Shown: piece after piece, positions 17,607-25,124 of the stretch | Position numbering within the stretch: the stretch's first letter is position 1 | How the letters are laid out: the number at the start of each line of letters is the position of its first letter | NCBI RefSeq assembly: GCF_900890705.1 | Contig: NZ_CAAHFH010000001.1 | Coordinates: forward strand, 3,162,001-3,226,000 | DNA from: Pontiella sulfatireligans | Lineage (GTDB): Bacteria > Verrucomicrobiota > Kiritimatiellia > Kiritimatiellales > Pontiellaceae | Length of the DNA stretch: 64,000 nucleotides | Reading direction: 5' to 3' | Position numbers and translations under genes: made by a program | Notes under the pieces: generated by a model | Database searches by the model: none | The model's input: only the letters and a program-made list of their open reading frames with translations | Told to the model about the DNA's origin: nothing

Positions 17607-17828
17607 GTCAGTCCTTGAATATTAACATTCAAAAGAGGCCAAAAAAAATGGCAATTGCTTGGTTAATCCGCCGAAATACATGCGTTAAAAATAGTTGGAT
17701 ATCAGATTTGTTAACGATGGGGCATCCGAGCAGTGTTTCGAGAAACATTAAATTAATGGAGAGCGCAACCAAGGGTGAGTTATGGACGCTGAAGCAGAAA
17801 ATGTTAAAATTCAAGGACTGACCCCGGA
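17606..17828 (+). pseudogene. Remnant of a REP-associated (Y1-type) transposase, copy B
   Basis: The frame from MAIAWLIRRNTCVKNSW (17648-17821) is nearly identical to copy A at 10612-10842 but inverted. Only the C-terminal tail remains. The left border touches the second IS. After it, 17820-17903 holds a coding-like scrap ending ALWIVWFLAVRNGFRRKP, also without a start. Confidence 0.6.
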
Positions 17829-18046
17829 CCCGAAGCCCTCTGGATCGTCTGGTTTCTAGCCGTCCGCAACGGCTTCCGCCGAAAGCCCAAGCAGACGCGC
17901 TGACATTGACGATTGAAAACCACGAGCGAAGCGTCGGATAACTGTCGGAGGCAATAGCGAACTGGTCCACCAAGTTTGCCCGAAAACCCATTCAATATTC
18001 GGATGGCAGGCAGAATTGCCGATCAATAATATGTTGGCACCATAAT

Positions 18047-18469
18047 ATGGATAAAGACCTTAAAATATTGCTGTCCGGCATTTTGGCACTGTTCGGCTGG
18101 ATTGGTGGTGCATTTGCCCTCTACATAGGGTTTATGAGATTATTTCACTTAATCCTAGGTCCAGACACTGGTGGTCGGAGTGAAGTTTCTCGAATGCTTG
18201 TTAGCACCATCCTAATTGGATTAGTAACTTTCTTTGCCATTCGATTACTGAAGAGGAAGAGCTTACCTGAAGCAGCATTCATTATGTCAATTATTGCCAG
18301 TCTAGCTGGAGGATTCTTTATTTTCATCATATTTGCATTCGGAGGATTTCACTACCTCTTTGGCATAGAAACCAAACCGAAACATGATGAGGTAGAAATT
18401 ACCCCTTTGACGGAATACCTTTCTACGGATGAGTTAGAAAAATTAACCCAACCAAAACAAAACGATTAA
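18047..18469 (+). CDS. Small membrane protein, unknown function
   Basis: 140 residues with three or four membrane helices (LSGILALFGWIGGAFALYIG, LVSTILIGLVTFFAI, SIIASLAGGFFIFIIFAFGG) and an acidic C-terminal tail. The region before it (17904-18046) shows no gene. It is unrelated in sequence to the protein at 10406-10609, yet sits in the same order: transposase remnant, membrane protein, 33-base repeat. Function unknown. Confidence 0.6.
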   Translation: MDKDLKILLSGILALFGWIGGAFALYIGFMRLFHLILGPDTGGRSEVSRMLVSTILIGLVTFFAIRLLKRKSLPEAAFIMSIIASLAGGFFIFIIFAFGGFHYLFGIETKPKHDEVEITPLTEYLSTDELEKLTQPKQND

Positions 18470-18503
18470 TTTGCCAACCATCGGGTTGACCATACCCGGT
18501 ACA

Positions 18504-18536
18504 ACGCCCGGATTTGAAGGCAACATTTATTCCCCG
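18504..18536 (+). repeat. 33-base repeat, right inverted copy
   Basis: Contains GCCCGGATTTGAAGGCAAC; matches 10337-10369 in opposite orientation with one difference. Function unknown. Confidence 0.7.
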
Positions 18537-18569
18537 TGACGACTCATGTTGAACATTGGCTCATGAAAA

Positions 18570-18812
18570 ATGAATGAAAGCACAAGAGCGTATTTCATCG
18601 AGCGGATACGAGCCATGCCTCCCGCTCGAGACATTAATGAGATCGGCGAATTCGTGTGGCGCCCTCTATGGGATGAACTTCATGGGGTCAACGGCGAAAC
18701 TGTTTTAAATGGCAGACGGAAACGCGTACCGGTGGTTCAATTCTCCAGTCCGCTTCTGATTGAAAAATTAAACTCCACACTTGCCGTGATACCACGTTAT
18801 GATACCATCTGA
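18570..18812 (+). CDS. Hypothetical 80-residue protein upstream of hicAB
   Basis: Starts MNESTRAYFIERIRAMPPAR; it has no membrane segment and no recognised domain. It ends 5 bases before hicA, so it may be cotranscribed with the toxin-antitoxin pair. The tail (FSSPLLIEKLNSTLAVIPRY) has no clear homology that I recognise. Confidence 0.5.
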   Translation: MNESTRAYFIERIRAMPPARDINEIGEFVWRPLWDELHGVNGETVLNGRRKRVPVVQFSSPLLIEKLNSTLAVIPRYDTI

Positions 18813-18817
18813 GCGAG

Positions 18818-19072
18818 ATGAACAAGAAACATACACGCACACTGGAAAAGATCATAGAGAAGCCAGAGCGTTCTGATATTCCATGGAAGGATATTGAGTC
18901 ACTCATCATTGCCTTGGGAGGGGAAATAACCGAAGGCAGAGGATCTCGGGTCAGGATTTATTTAAATGATATTCGAGCAGTGTTTCACAGACCCCATCCC
19001 AAAAGAGTGACGGATAAAGGCGCTGTCAGCTCAATGCGTAGATTTTTGAAAGAAGCAGAGGTGATCAAATGA
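18818..19072 (+). CDS. hicA: HicA-type toxin
   Basis: 84 residues; mRNA-binding toxin of a type II system. The dsRBD-like fold signature is present: IPWKDIESLIIALGGEITEG, then GSRVRIYLNDIRAVFHRPHP with the catalytic His. It is longer at the N-terminus than the classic 60-residue HicA, as in the branch with MNKKHTRTLEKIIEKP. The stop overlaps the hicB start (AAATGATGG). Confidence 0.85.
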   Translation: MNKKHTRTLEKIIEKPERSDIPWKDIESLIIALGGEITEGRGSRVRIYLNDIRAVFHRPHPKRVTDKGAVSSMRRFLKEAEVIK

Positions 19073-19392
19073 TGGAATACAAAGGATATATTGGAAAAGT
19101 CGAATTTGATGACGAGGCAAACCTCTTTCATGGCGAAGTCATCAATCTCAGAGATGTTGTCACGTTTCAAGGCGAAGCGGTTGGTGAGCTTCGTGAAGCG
19201 CTCAAAGACTCAGTAGATGATTATCTTGAGTTTTGTAAAGAACGTGGTGAATCGCCAGAAAAACCATATTCAGGTAAATTCATGGTTCGAGTTGAGCCAG
19301 AACTCCATAAAGCAGTAGCAATGCAGGCAAAAATGAACCACAAGAGCCTCAATGCTTGGGTGCATGATGCTTTAGCAACTGCAGCAGGATAA
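19069..19392 (+). CDS. hicB: HicB-type antitoxin
   Basis: 107 residues. The N-terminal partial RNase H-like domain (YKGYIGKVEFDDEANLFHGE) neutralises HicA; the C-terminal ribbon-helix-helix part (FMVRVEPELHKAVAMQAKMN, then LNAWVHDAL) binds DNA and should repress the operon. It overlaps hicA by 4 bases. Confidence 0.88.
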   Translation: MMEYKGYIGKVEFDDEANLFHGEVINLRDVVTFQGEAVGELREALKDSVDDYLEFCKERGESPEKPYSGKFMVRVEPELHKAVAMQAKMNHKSLNAWVHDALATAAG

Positions 19393-19453
19393 AATTCGAA
19401 TTTTACCAAGCGTACGTATGTGGCGGACTCGGCGATTTCACCTGCCCCAAACT

Positions 19454-20446
19454 TCAAGCTTTCGAAGAAACATGTTCAACAAACCGATAAACCGCCGTGC
19501 GCTTGTCCCCTGCCCGCTTCAGCGCCCCGGAGGCGACGCCGGCCGACAGGTCCCGGCTGGCGGTCGCCGGCGAAATCGTTTTGAACAGACGGCAATAGTC
19601 CTTTCGCGAAAAGACCTCTTTTCCGAAGGCTTGATGCGCGATGGGAATCCGATCGGCATGGGTATTCTGGCTGGGTGCACTATTCTCCCACAGACTGCAA
19701 AGCGACTGCCTGATTTGCTCGAGCATAAACAACACAAAGCAATCCACATTGCCGCAGTCCTGTGCATTGCAAATCTGCCTGTAATATGCTGCGCGCTGCT
19801 CAAACACCATCGACTCGACATCAAGGAATTCAAAAACCGGATGCTCTTCCATCAAGAACCGCGTCTGCCAAAGGCGGGCCACCCGGCCGTTTCCATCAGC
19901 AAAAGGATGGATGCTCACAAACTCAAAATGGAAGCAGATCGATTTGATCAGCATCAGGTCTTTGCCGTCTTTGAGATAACCAAAGAGCTCCTCCATCGAC
20001 GGCCCCACGGTTTCCCATGCCGGCATGCTCCGTGTTTTTGTTTCCGTTACATAGACCTCAACCGGCCCCTGCCGGAATCTTCCGGGAACAAGCAGTAAGC
20101 CGTTCCCCATCAGCATCCGGTGGGCATCCAATAGTGAATCGACCGAAAACGGATCAAGCGACGGGAGTGCATCGTAAGCCTCAAGGGCATTGCGGATCTC
20201 TAATTGCTCTTTTTTGGAAAGGGCAACCGGCTGACCGGATGCGATTGCCTCAACCTGCGCGACGGAGCAGCTGTTCCCCTCAATGCCCGTTGAGCCGCGA
20301 ATCAATTTTGCACGGTTCTTCTGCCGCAACTTGGGAACTGGACGGGAAAGTTGCACCCCCTCCACTTTTCCAATTAACTGCTCAACTTCGGCGAGTTTCT
20401 TGATGCTGTCCGTAGAAAGCACCAGCTCTGTTGGTTTCCACTTCAT
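19454..20446 (-). CDS. Fic family protein (class II) with C-terminal winged helix
   Basis: 330 residues. The Fic core motif HPFADGNGRVAR starts at His180, so AMP transfer to a target protein is expected. The inhibitory helix STGIEGNS at residues 52-59 carries the Glu that blocks ATP binding, placing it in the class with an N-terminal inhibitory helix. The C-terminal 60 residues (FSRKDYCRLFKTISPATASR) look like a winged helix-turn-helix, so it may bind DNA. A perfect inverted repeat lies directly upstream. It is convergent with hicB. Target unknown. Confidence 0.88.
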   Translation of the reverse strand: MKWKPTELVLSTDSIKKLAEVEQLIGKVEGVQLSRPVPKLRQKNRAKLIRGSTGIEGNSCSVAQVEAIASGQPVALSKKEQLEIRNALEAYDALPSLDPFSVDSLLDAHRMLMGNGLLLVPGRFRQGPVEVYVTETKTRSMPAWETVGPSMEELFGYLKDGKDLMLIKSICFHFEFVSIHPFADGNGRVARLWQTRFLMEEHPVFEFLDVESMVFEQRAAYYRQICNAQDCGNVDCFVLFMLEQIRQSLCSLWENSAPSQNTHADRIPIAHQAFGKEVFSRKDYCRLFKTISPATASRDLSAGVASGALKRAGDKRTAVYRFVEHVSSKA

Positions 20447-20452
20447 GTGAGC

Positions 20453-20503
20453 GATAGTATCATATGACCCTATTCAGTCAATATAGAATCATATGATACT
20501 ATC
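20453..20503 (-). promoter_or_regulatory. Perfect 15-base inverted repeat at the fic promoter
   Basis: GATAGTATCATATGA at 20453-20467 and its exact reverse complement at 20489-20503, 21 bases apart. It begins 6 bases upstream of the fic start codon. Likely an operator for autoregulation; it could instead act as a hairpin between fic and rsmA. Confidence 0.6.
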
Positions 20504-20527
20504 ATGGATAGGGAATCACCCGATTGA

Positions 20528-21364
20528 CTAGGACAAAACCCGCGCCAGCTCGGCCCAGCGCTCGATCTCGATCCGCTCCGGGCGCTCGGCGTGGTCGATT
20601 CCAGCATCGAAGAGGATGTCATCGACCGGCGAGATGCCCCTTTTTTTGAGGATGGTTCCGATTTGCTTCCGGCGTTGCGTAAAGCAACTCTTCACCAGTT
20701 GCTTGAACATTGGGTATTCATCGTTTCCAACAATTGGAACATCGCGCCGCTCCATCCTGACCACGGCCGACCACACCTTAGGCGGAGGCAAGAAGCAGGT
20801 CGGGCTGATTTTTTTAACCAACTTGTTTACATAGAATACGCCGGTCAAAACGCTCAACAGGCCATAGTGCTTGTCGCCCGCCGGAGCGCATAGGCGATCG
20901 GCCACTTCCTTCTGGATCGTGAGCGACATCAGCTCCGGGCGATGTCCGCACTCGGAAATATCAACCATCAGCCGGCTCGCCACCGAATAGGGCAGGTTGG
21001 CCGCCACCTTGGCGATGCCGCCGGCAAAAAGCGCATCCAAATCGACGTCGAGGGCATCGGACTCTATGAGCGTGAAATCAGAGAAACGCGACTTTAGGTA
21101 TTTCACCATCGTCGGATCTTTTTCGATGCAGGTGACGGACTTCGCCTTGGGAATGATCCGCTCGGTCAGCGCGCCGAGGCCGGGGCCGATTTCAAGAACG
21201 TTTTCATCGGGTTGGATATCAGCCGTGTTGGCGATGATATCAAGAATATTGGCGTCGATCAAATAGTTCTGCCCCAGCCCCTTGTTCGGCCGGTGCCCAA
21301 GCGTTTCCAGCAATGCCCGCACTTCCTTCGGACTCGTTAATCTAGGTTCTTCAGACATGCTCAT
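20528..21364 (-). CDS. rsmA: 16S rRNA dimethyladenosine transferase
   Basis: KsgA-type enzyme that dimethylates two adjacent adenines near the 3' end of 16S rRNA. 278 residues. It has RPNKGLGQNYLIDANIL at the N-terminus, the SAM-binding LEIGPGLGALTE, and the catalytic NLPYSVAS. The C-terminal domain is complete, including RRKQIGTILKKRGI. ATG starts are at 21364 and 21358. It probably shares an operon with pdxA, separated by a repeat. Confidence 0.95.
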   Translation of the reverse strand: MSMSEEPRLTSPKEVRALLETLGHRPNKGLGQNYLIDANILDIIANTADIQPDENVLEIGPGLGALTERIIPKAKSVTCIEKDPTMVKYLKSRFSDFTLIESDALDVDLDALFAGGIAKVAANLPYSVASRLMVDISECGHRPELMSLTIQKEVADRLCAPAGDKHYGLLSVLTGVFYVNKLVKKISPTCFLPPPKVWSAVVRMERRDVPIVGNDEYPMFKQLVKSCFTQRRKQIGTILKKRGISPVDDILFDAGIDHAERPERIEIERWAELARVLS

Positions 21365-21368
21365 CTCA

Positions 21369-21470
21369 GAAATTTCAACGCAAATACGGTAAGTTCGCAG
21401 AGTTCCGCAAAGCTTTCAACAACAGATAACTCTGCGATTCTTAGCGGCCTTTGTGTCTTTGCGTTTAGGT
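21369..21470. repeat. Palindromic intergenic repeat (aacgcaaaga/ctttgcgttta type)
   Basis: Left arm TCAACGCAAATACGGTAAG, then GTTCGCAGAG; right arm CTCTGCGATTCTTAGCGGCC and TTTGTGTCTTTGCGTTTA. The arms are imperfect reverse complements. It fills the gap between pdxA and rsmA. Confidence 0.5.
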
Positions 21471-21472
21471 TG

Positions 21473-22429
21473 CTATTTCCAGGGGTTGGGTTTTGCGGCC
21501 ATTTCGACGGCGAGGTCGATGGCGTTTTTCATGCTTCTGGGCGAGGCCTCGTTTTTGCCGGCAATGTCGAAGGCAGTTCCGTGGTCGGGCGAGGTGCGGA
21601 TGATCGGCAAGCCGAGCGTCACGTTGATGCCCTCGTCGAACCCGATCATTTTCAGCGGAGCCAGCCCTTGGTCGTGATACATTGCCACGACGGCGTCATA
21701 GTCCCCTCGAAGCGCTTCATAAAAAATGGTGTCGGCCGGGACGGCGTCGGAGACATTGAAGCCCTTTTCCCGCGAGGCGATGATAGCCGGATTAATCAGC
21801 TCTATCTCTTCGTTGCCAATTACACCGCCGTCGCCCGCGTGCGGGTTAAGGCCGCAAACTCCAATCTTTCCGTCCTCCAAGCCAAACAGCTTGAGCGCTT
21901 GGCCCGTCAGCTCGATGGCTTCGCAAATGTTTTGCTGCGTTAAACTTTTGGGAACCTCTGAAAGCGGAACGTGCCGTGTCGCGAGCATCACGCGCAGGCC
22001 GCCGCCGATAAGCATCATGCCAAAGGTTTCCGCTCCGGTGAGCTCCGCCAACAATTCAGTATGGCCCGGCACATCAATGCCCGCCTTATGAAACCCCTCT
22101 TTACAGATCGGCGCAGTGACCATGGCATCCAAACTCCCGCTCATGCAACCTGCCACAACCTGCCGAATCGCCAAATCCGCAGCCCGCGAAACATCGGCGT
22201 CTATCTTCCCGGGATTCCAAGCCACATCGATGCCGACATCGCGATAATACACATGTTCGGGCATCTCCAGTTTGAGCGCTCGCATCTGCCGCTTCATTTC
22301 CGTCACCGGACCATGAAGCATAAACTCTACATTATCCGACCACTTGCTTTCAGCCACGGCCTTGAGCGCGACTTCTGGTCCAATGCCGTTAATGTCGCCA
22401 ATACTGATTCCAATTCGTTTCATAGCCAT
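21473..22429 (-). CDS. pdxA: 4-hydroxythreonine-4-phosphate dehydrogenase
   Basis: Pyridoxal phosphate synthesis, DXP-dependent route. 318 residues. The metal-binding histidines are visible in VPGHTELLAEL, GLNPHAGDGGVIG and MYHDQGLAPLK; the N-terminus IGISIGDINGIGPEV is typical (usually GDPAGIG; here GDINGIG). ATG starts exist at 22429 and 22423. Downstream is rsmA, a frequent neighbour in bacteria. Confidence 0.93.
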   Translation of the reverse strand: MAMKRIGISIGDINGIGPEVALKAVAESKWSDNVEFMLHGPVTEMKRQMRALKLEMPEHVYYRDVGIDVAWNPGKIDADVSRAADLAIRQVVAGCMSGSLDAMVTAPICKEGFHKAGIDVPGHTELLAELTGAETFGMMLIGGGLRVMLATRHVPLSEVPKSLTQQNICEAIELTGQALKLFGLEDGKIGVCGLNPHAGDGGVIGNEEIELINPAIIASREKGFNVSDAVPADTIFYEALRGDYDAVVAMYHDQGLAPLKMIGFDEGINVTLGLPIIRTSPDHGTAFDIAGKNEASPRSMKNAIDLAVEMAAKPNPWK

Positions 22430-22436
22430 GGAATAT

Positions 22437-22467
22437 AAAAAAAAGCCTCGCGAGAAGCGAGGCCTTT
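22437..22467 (-). terminator. Intrinsic terminator after the DegP-like gene
   Basis: On the minus strand GCCTCGC-TTCTC-GCGAGGC is followed by eight T. It sits between the DegP-like gene and pdxA. Confidence 0.85.
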
Positions 22468-22485
22468 CGACGATCCATCCACTTG

Positions 22486-23892
22486 CTACTCGATGGACAC
22501 TACAACGAACCGGGAGCCGCGCCCATCGGCAACCAGGAACAGGACTCTTCCATCTTCAACTTCGGAAAGCGCCTGCATGAATTCTTCAACATTTCCAATC
22601 GGCTTGCGGTCGATGCTGGCGATAATCTGTCCGGGCTTCAGTCCGGCGCGCCAGGCGGGACTGTCCTGCCCCACTTCCGCAACCAGCACGCCCTGCTCCC
22701 CTCCGCAGCCGAGCTGACGTGCAGCATCGCCGTCGAGAGCATCGACGGAAAGCCCGATCTTTTCCAGCAGGCCGGAGTCGGCCACAACGCCGCCGCCTTC
22801 CATCTCCTTCGTAATGGCGGAAATCTTCTTGTATTTCCCATTGCGGAACACCTTGAGTTTCAGCGTGGAATCCGGCGGGGTGGATGCGACCCGGTTGCGG
22901 AATGCAGCGACTTTGCCCACCTTCTTTCCATCCATCTCGACGATGATATCGCCTTCCTCCAGGCGGGCCTCTTCGGCGGCCGAATCCTCGACCACATCGG
23001 AGATCAGGATGCCGCCCTTTTCTTCCAGCCCGAAGCTCTTGGCCAGCTCCTCGTCCACATCCTGGATATAGATGCCGAGCACGCTGCGCGAAATCTTCCC
23101 ATGCTTGACGAGCTGGTCCTTGATCTGGATCGCCTGGTTGATTGGGATGGCGAAACCGATGCCCATGTAGCCGCCGGTGCGAGTGTAGATGGCGGTGTTG
23201 ATGCCAACCACTTCGCCGTCGACATTGAGCAATGGGCCGCCGGAGTTGCCCGGGTTGATGGCGGCGTCGGTTTGGATAAAGTTGCCGTATTCGGCGATGC
23301 CCACCTCGCTGCGCCCCTTGGCGCTCACGATGCCGGCCGTCAGGGTCTGGGAAAGGCCGAACGGATTGCCCGCCGCCAGCACCCATTCCCCCACCTCGAG
23401 TTCATCTGAATTTCCGAGTTCGAGATAGGGAAGCTCGTGGGGATCGTCGATCTTGATCAGCGCCACCTCGGTCTTCGGGTCGCTGCCGATTACCTTGGCG
23501 GAAAACTTGCGCTCGTCGCCCAAGGTGACCGTGATGCGATCAGCATCCTTCACGACGTGGTTGTTGGTCAGAATATAACCGTCCTTGGAAATGATAAACC
23601 CGGAGCCTTGCCCTTCCTGGCTGTATTTCTTCGGTTCGAGTTCCTGCGGGATGGCCAGTTGGCCGCGCCGCCCCAAGGAATCCTGGAAGGGTTGGTAGCG
23701 GTAGCCATATTGAGGCACCTCAACCGTGGTCTCCACATCGACGAACACCACGGCAGGCAGCGCCTGCTTGGCAATCTGCGCAAAAGCGCTTCCCGTTTCC
23801 CTGAGCACATCGGTCTTTGCCGACTCTGCAGCACCGGCCACCAAAGCCAGCCCAAGAACCGCGCCCATCACTACACTATTCATTTTTTTCAT
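22486..23892 (-). CDS. Periplasmic serine protease, DegP/HtrA family
   Basis: 468 residues: signal peptide (MKKMNSVVMGAVLGLALVAG), trypsin-like domain, then two PDZ domains (about 270-360 and 375-468). Catalytic His112 in TNNHVV and Ser217 in NPGNSGGP are present. The usual Asp in the T-D-[ILV]-A-L motif is Glu142 here (DPKTEVALIKI). It degrades or holds misfolded envelope proteins. It lies downstream of the DUF4340/Gld-like genes, with a hairpin at 23962-23990 between. ATG at 23892; another at 23883. Confidence 0.92.
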   Translation of the reverse strand: MKKMNSVVMGAVLGLALVAGAAESAKTDVLRETGSAFAQIAKQALPAVVFVDVETTVEVPQYGYRYQPFQDSLGRRGQLAIPQELEPKKYSQEGQGSGFIISKDGYILTNNHVVKDADRITVTLGDERKFSAKVIGSDPKTEVALIKIDDPHELPYLELGNSDELEVGEWVLAAGNPFGLSQTLTAGIVSAKGRSEVGIAEYGNFIQTDAAINPGNSGGPLLNVDGEVVGINTAIYTRTGGYMGIGFAIPINQAIQIKDQLVKHGKISRSVLGIYIQDVDEELAKSFGLEEKGGILISDVVEDSAAEEARLEEGDIIVEMDGKKVGKVAAFRNRVASTPPDSTLKLKVFRNGKYKKISAITKEMEGGGVVADSGLLEKIGLSVDALDGDAARQLGCGGEQGVLVAEVGQDSPAWRAGLKPGQIIASIDRKPIGNVEEFMQALSEVEDGRVLFLVADGRGSRFVVVSIE

Positions 23893-23995
23893 ATTATAAT
23901 TCCTTTGCCAGCGGGTTTAAATCCCGCCCCCGGCAAAATGCCGGAGGCGGTCGGAGGGAAGGCTGCCAGGGGGGAATGGCAGCCTGCTTGGGTTC

Positions 23996-25105
23996 TTACT
24001 TATCGCCTTCTTCCTTGATGATTTTTTCTTTTTCCTTCACCAGCTTATCCCGGCCAATCAGGAAATCGGTGGCATCGCTGGAGGTGATCACATATGTCCA
24101 TCCGGACAGCGTTCCGTTAAGGTCGGCGACTGTCTTTTCATTGGCCGCACAAGTTTTATTGAATGCATCCTGCCGCTTCTGGAAGGCATCCTTCTTTTCC
24201 TGGTCGGCGTCCGCACCGGGTGCGACCGGGGCGGCGGGTTTGGTGTAGGCTACAGCAAAACGGGCATAACGATCCCCATCGGGCTCACCGCCCAAGGTGG
24301 CGATGTAGGTGAAGCCATCTTTGGTCTGCGCGGTGTAGGCCACCGCGTTCGCAAAGCCGAGTTCCGCGTCGGTCTTCGCCGGATCGGCAACGGTCTTGCA
24401 GTTGAGATATTGCAAAGCCATCCGAAGCTTGTTGGCTTCCGTTGATTCGAACTCTTCGGTTGCCTCGTCGAGGTCGGCCAGTTTCCAGTCCGCGCCATCC
24501 GCCTTCAGCTCCACATCGCCGGCCTTGACGGAAACGATGTCGGCAGAGCGCACGTTGAGAAGCTGCTGTTTAATCCAGTCCTCCGGCTTTTCAGAGAAGG
24601 GGCGGAAGTCGTAGTCGACCAGGTAGATCGCCGCGCCATCGTCCTTCTTCACAAAGTGCTGACTGGCCCAGCCTGCGGTCTCGGACGCTTCGCGGCGCGC
24701 GCCGACGTCCAGCGCGGCCACGGTTTTGCCACCGGCTTTCAACACCATCTTTTTAGCCTTTTCCCCCAGCCCGAACTCAGAGGCCTCCACGTTGCCGGCG
24801 CGAATCGGCTGGCCCAGCTTGATCTCCGCCGCTTTGCGCATTGCATCCGCCAGCTTGTCGAAATCGACCGGATAGCCATAGAGCGAACCGACGCCCCATT
24901 TTCCATCCTTCTTCACCAGCGCAACACGGTTGGAGCCCACCGTCACATCGAGCGCCGTCATGGCGTTGAGGTCGATGCCCGCCAGCAATGTTGCATCCTT
25001 GCCGCCCTTGCCCGGGCGGGTGGTCTTTCCGCGCTGCTGCATGGCCGCGATCAACACTAGCACCACCAAGGCAGCCCCCATTCCAATAATTTTTTTCCCA
25101 TTCAT
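23996..25105 (-). CDS. DUF4340-domain protein
   Basis: 369 residues with one N-terminal membrane segment (IIGMGAALVVLVLIAAM) and a large periplasmic part of DUF4340 type (LVKKDGKWGV, then VDFDKLADAMRKAAEIKLGQ). Such proteins are regular partners of Gld-type ABC systems. The ATG at 25105 has AAGGAG at good spacing. It follows the GldG-like gene by 19 bases, in the same operon. Function unknown. Confidence 0.8.
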   Translation of the reverse strand: MNGKKIIGMGAALVVLVLIAAMQQRGKTTRPGKGGKDATLLAGIDLNAMTALDVTVGSNRVALVKKDGKWGVGSLYGYPVDFDKLADAMRKAAEIKLGQPIRAGNVEASEFGLGEKAKKMVLKAGGKTVAALDVGARREASETAGWASQHFVKKDDGAAIYLVDYDFRPFSEKPEDWIKQQLLNVRSADIVSVKAGDVELKADGADWKLADLDEATEEFESTEANKLRMALQYLNCKTVADPAKTDAELGFANAVAYTAQTKDGFTYIATLGGEPDGDRYARFAVAYTKPAAPVAPGADADQEKKDAFQKRQDAFNKTCAANEKTVADLNGTLSGWTYVITSSDATDFLIGRDKLVKEKEKIIKEEGDK

Positions 25106-25124
25106 TGTAAACTGCTCCTTCCGG

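Noticed and set aside
18490..18560. Integron attC site
   Set aside because: The core sites RYYYAAC and GTTRRRY could not be paired convincingly, and there is no integrase.
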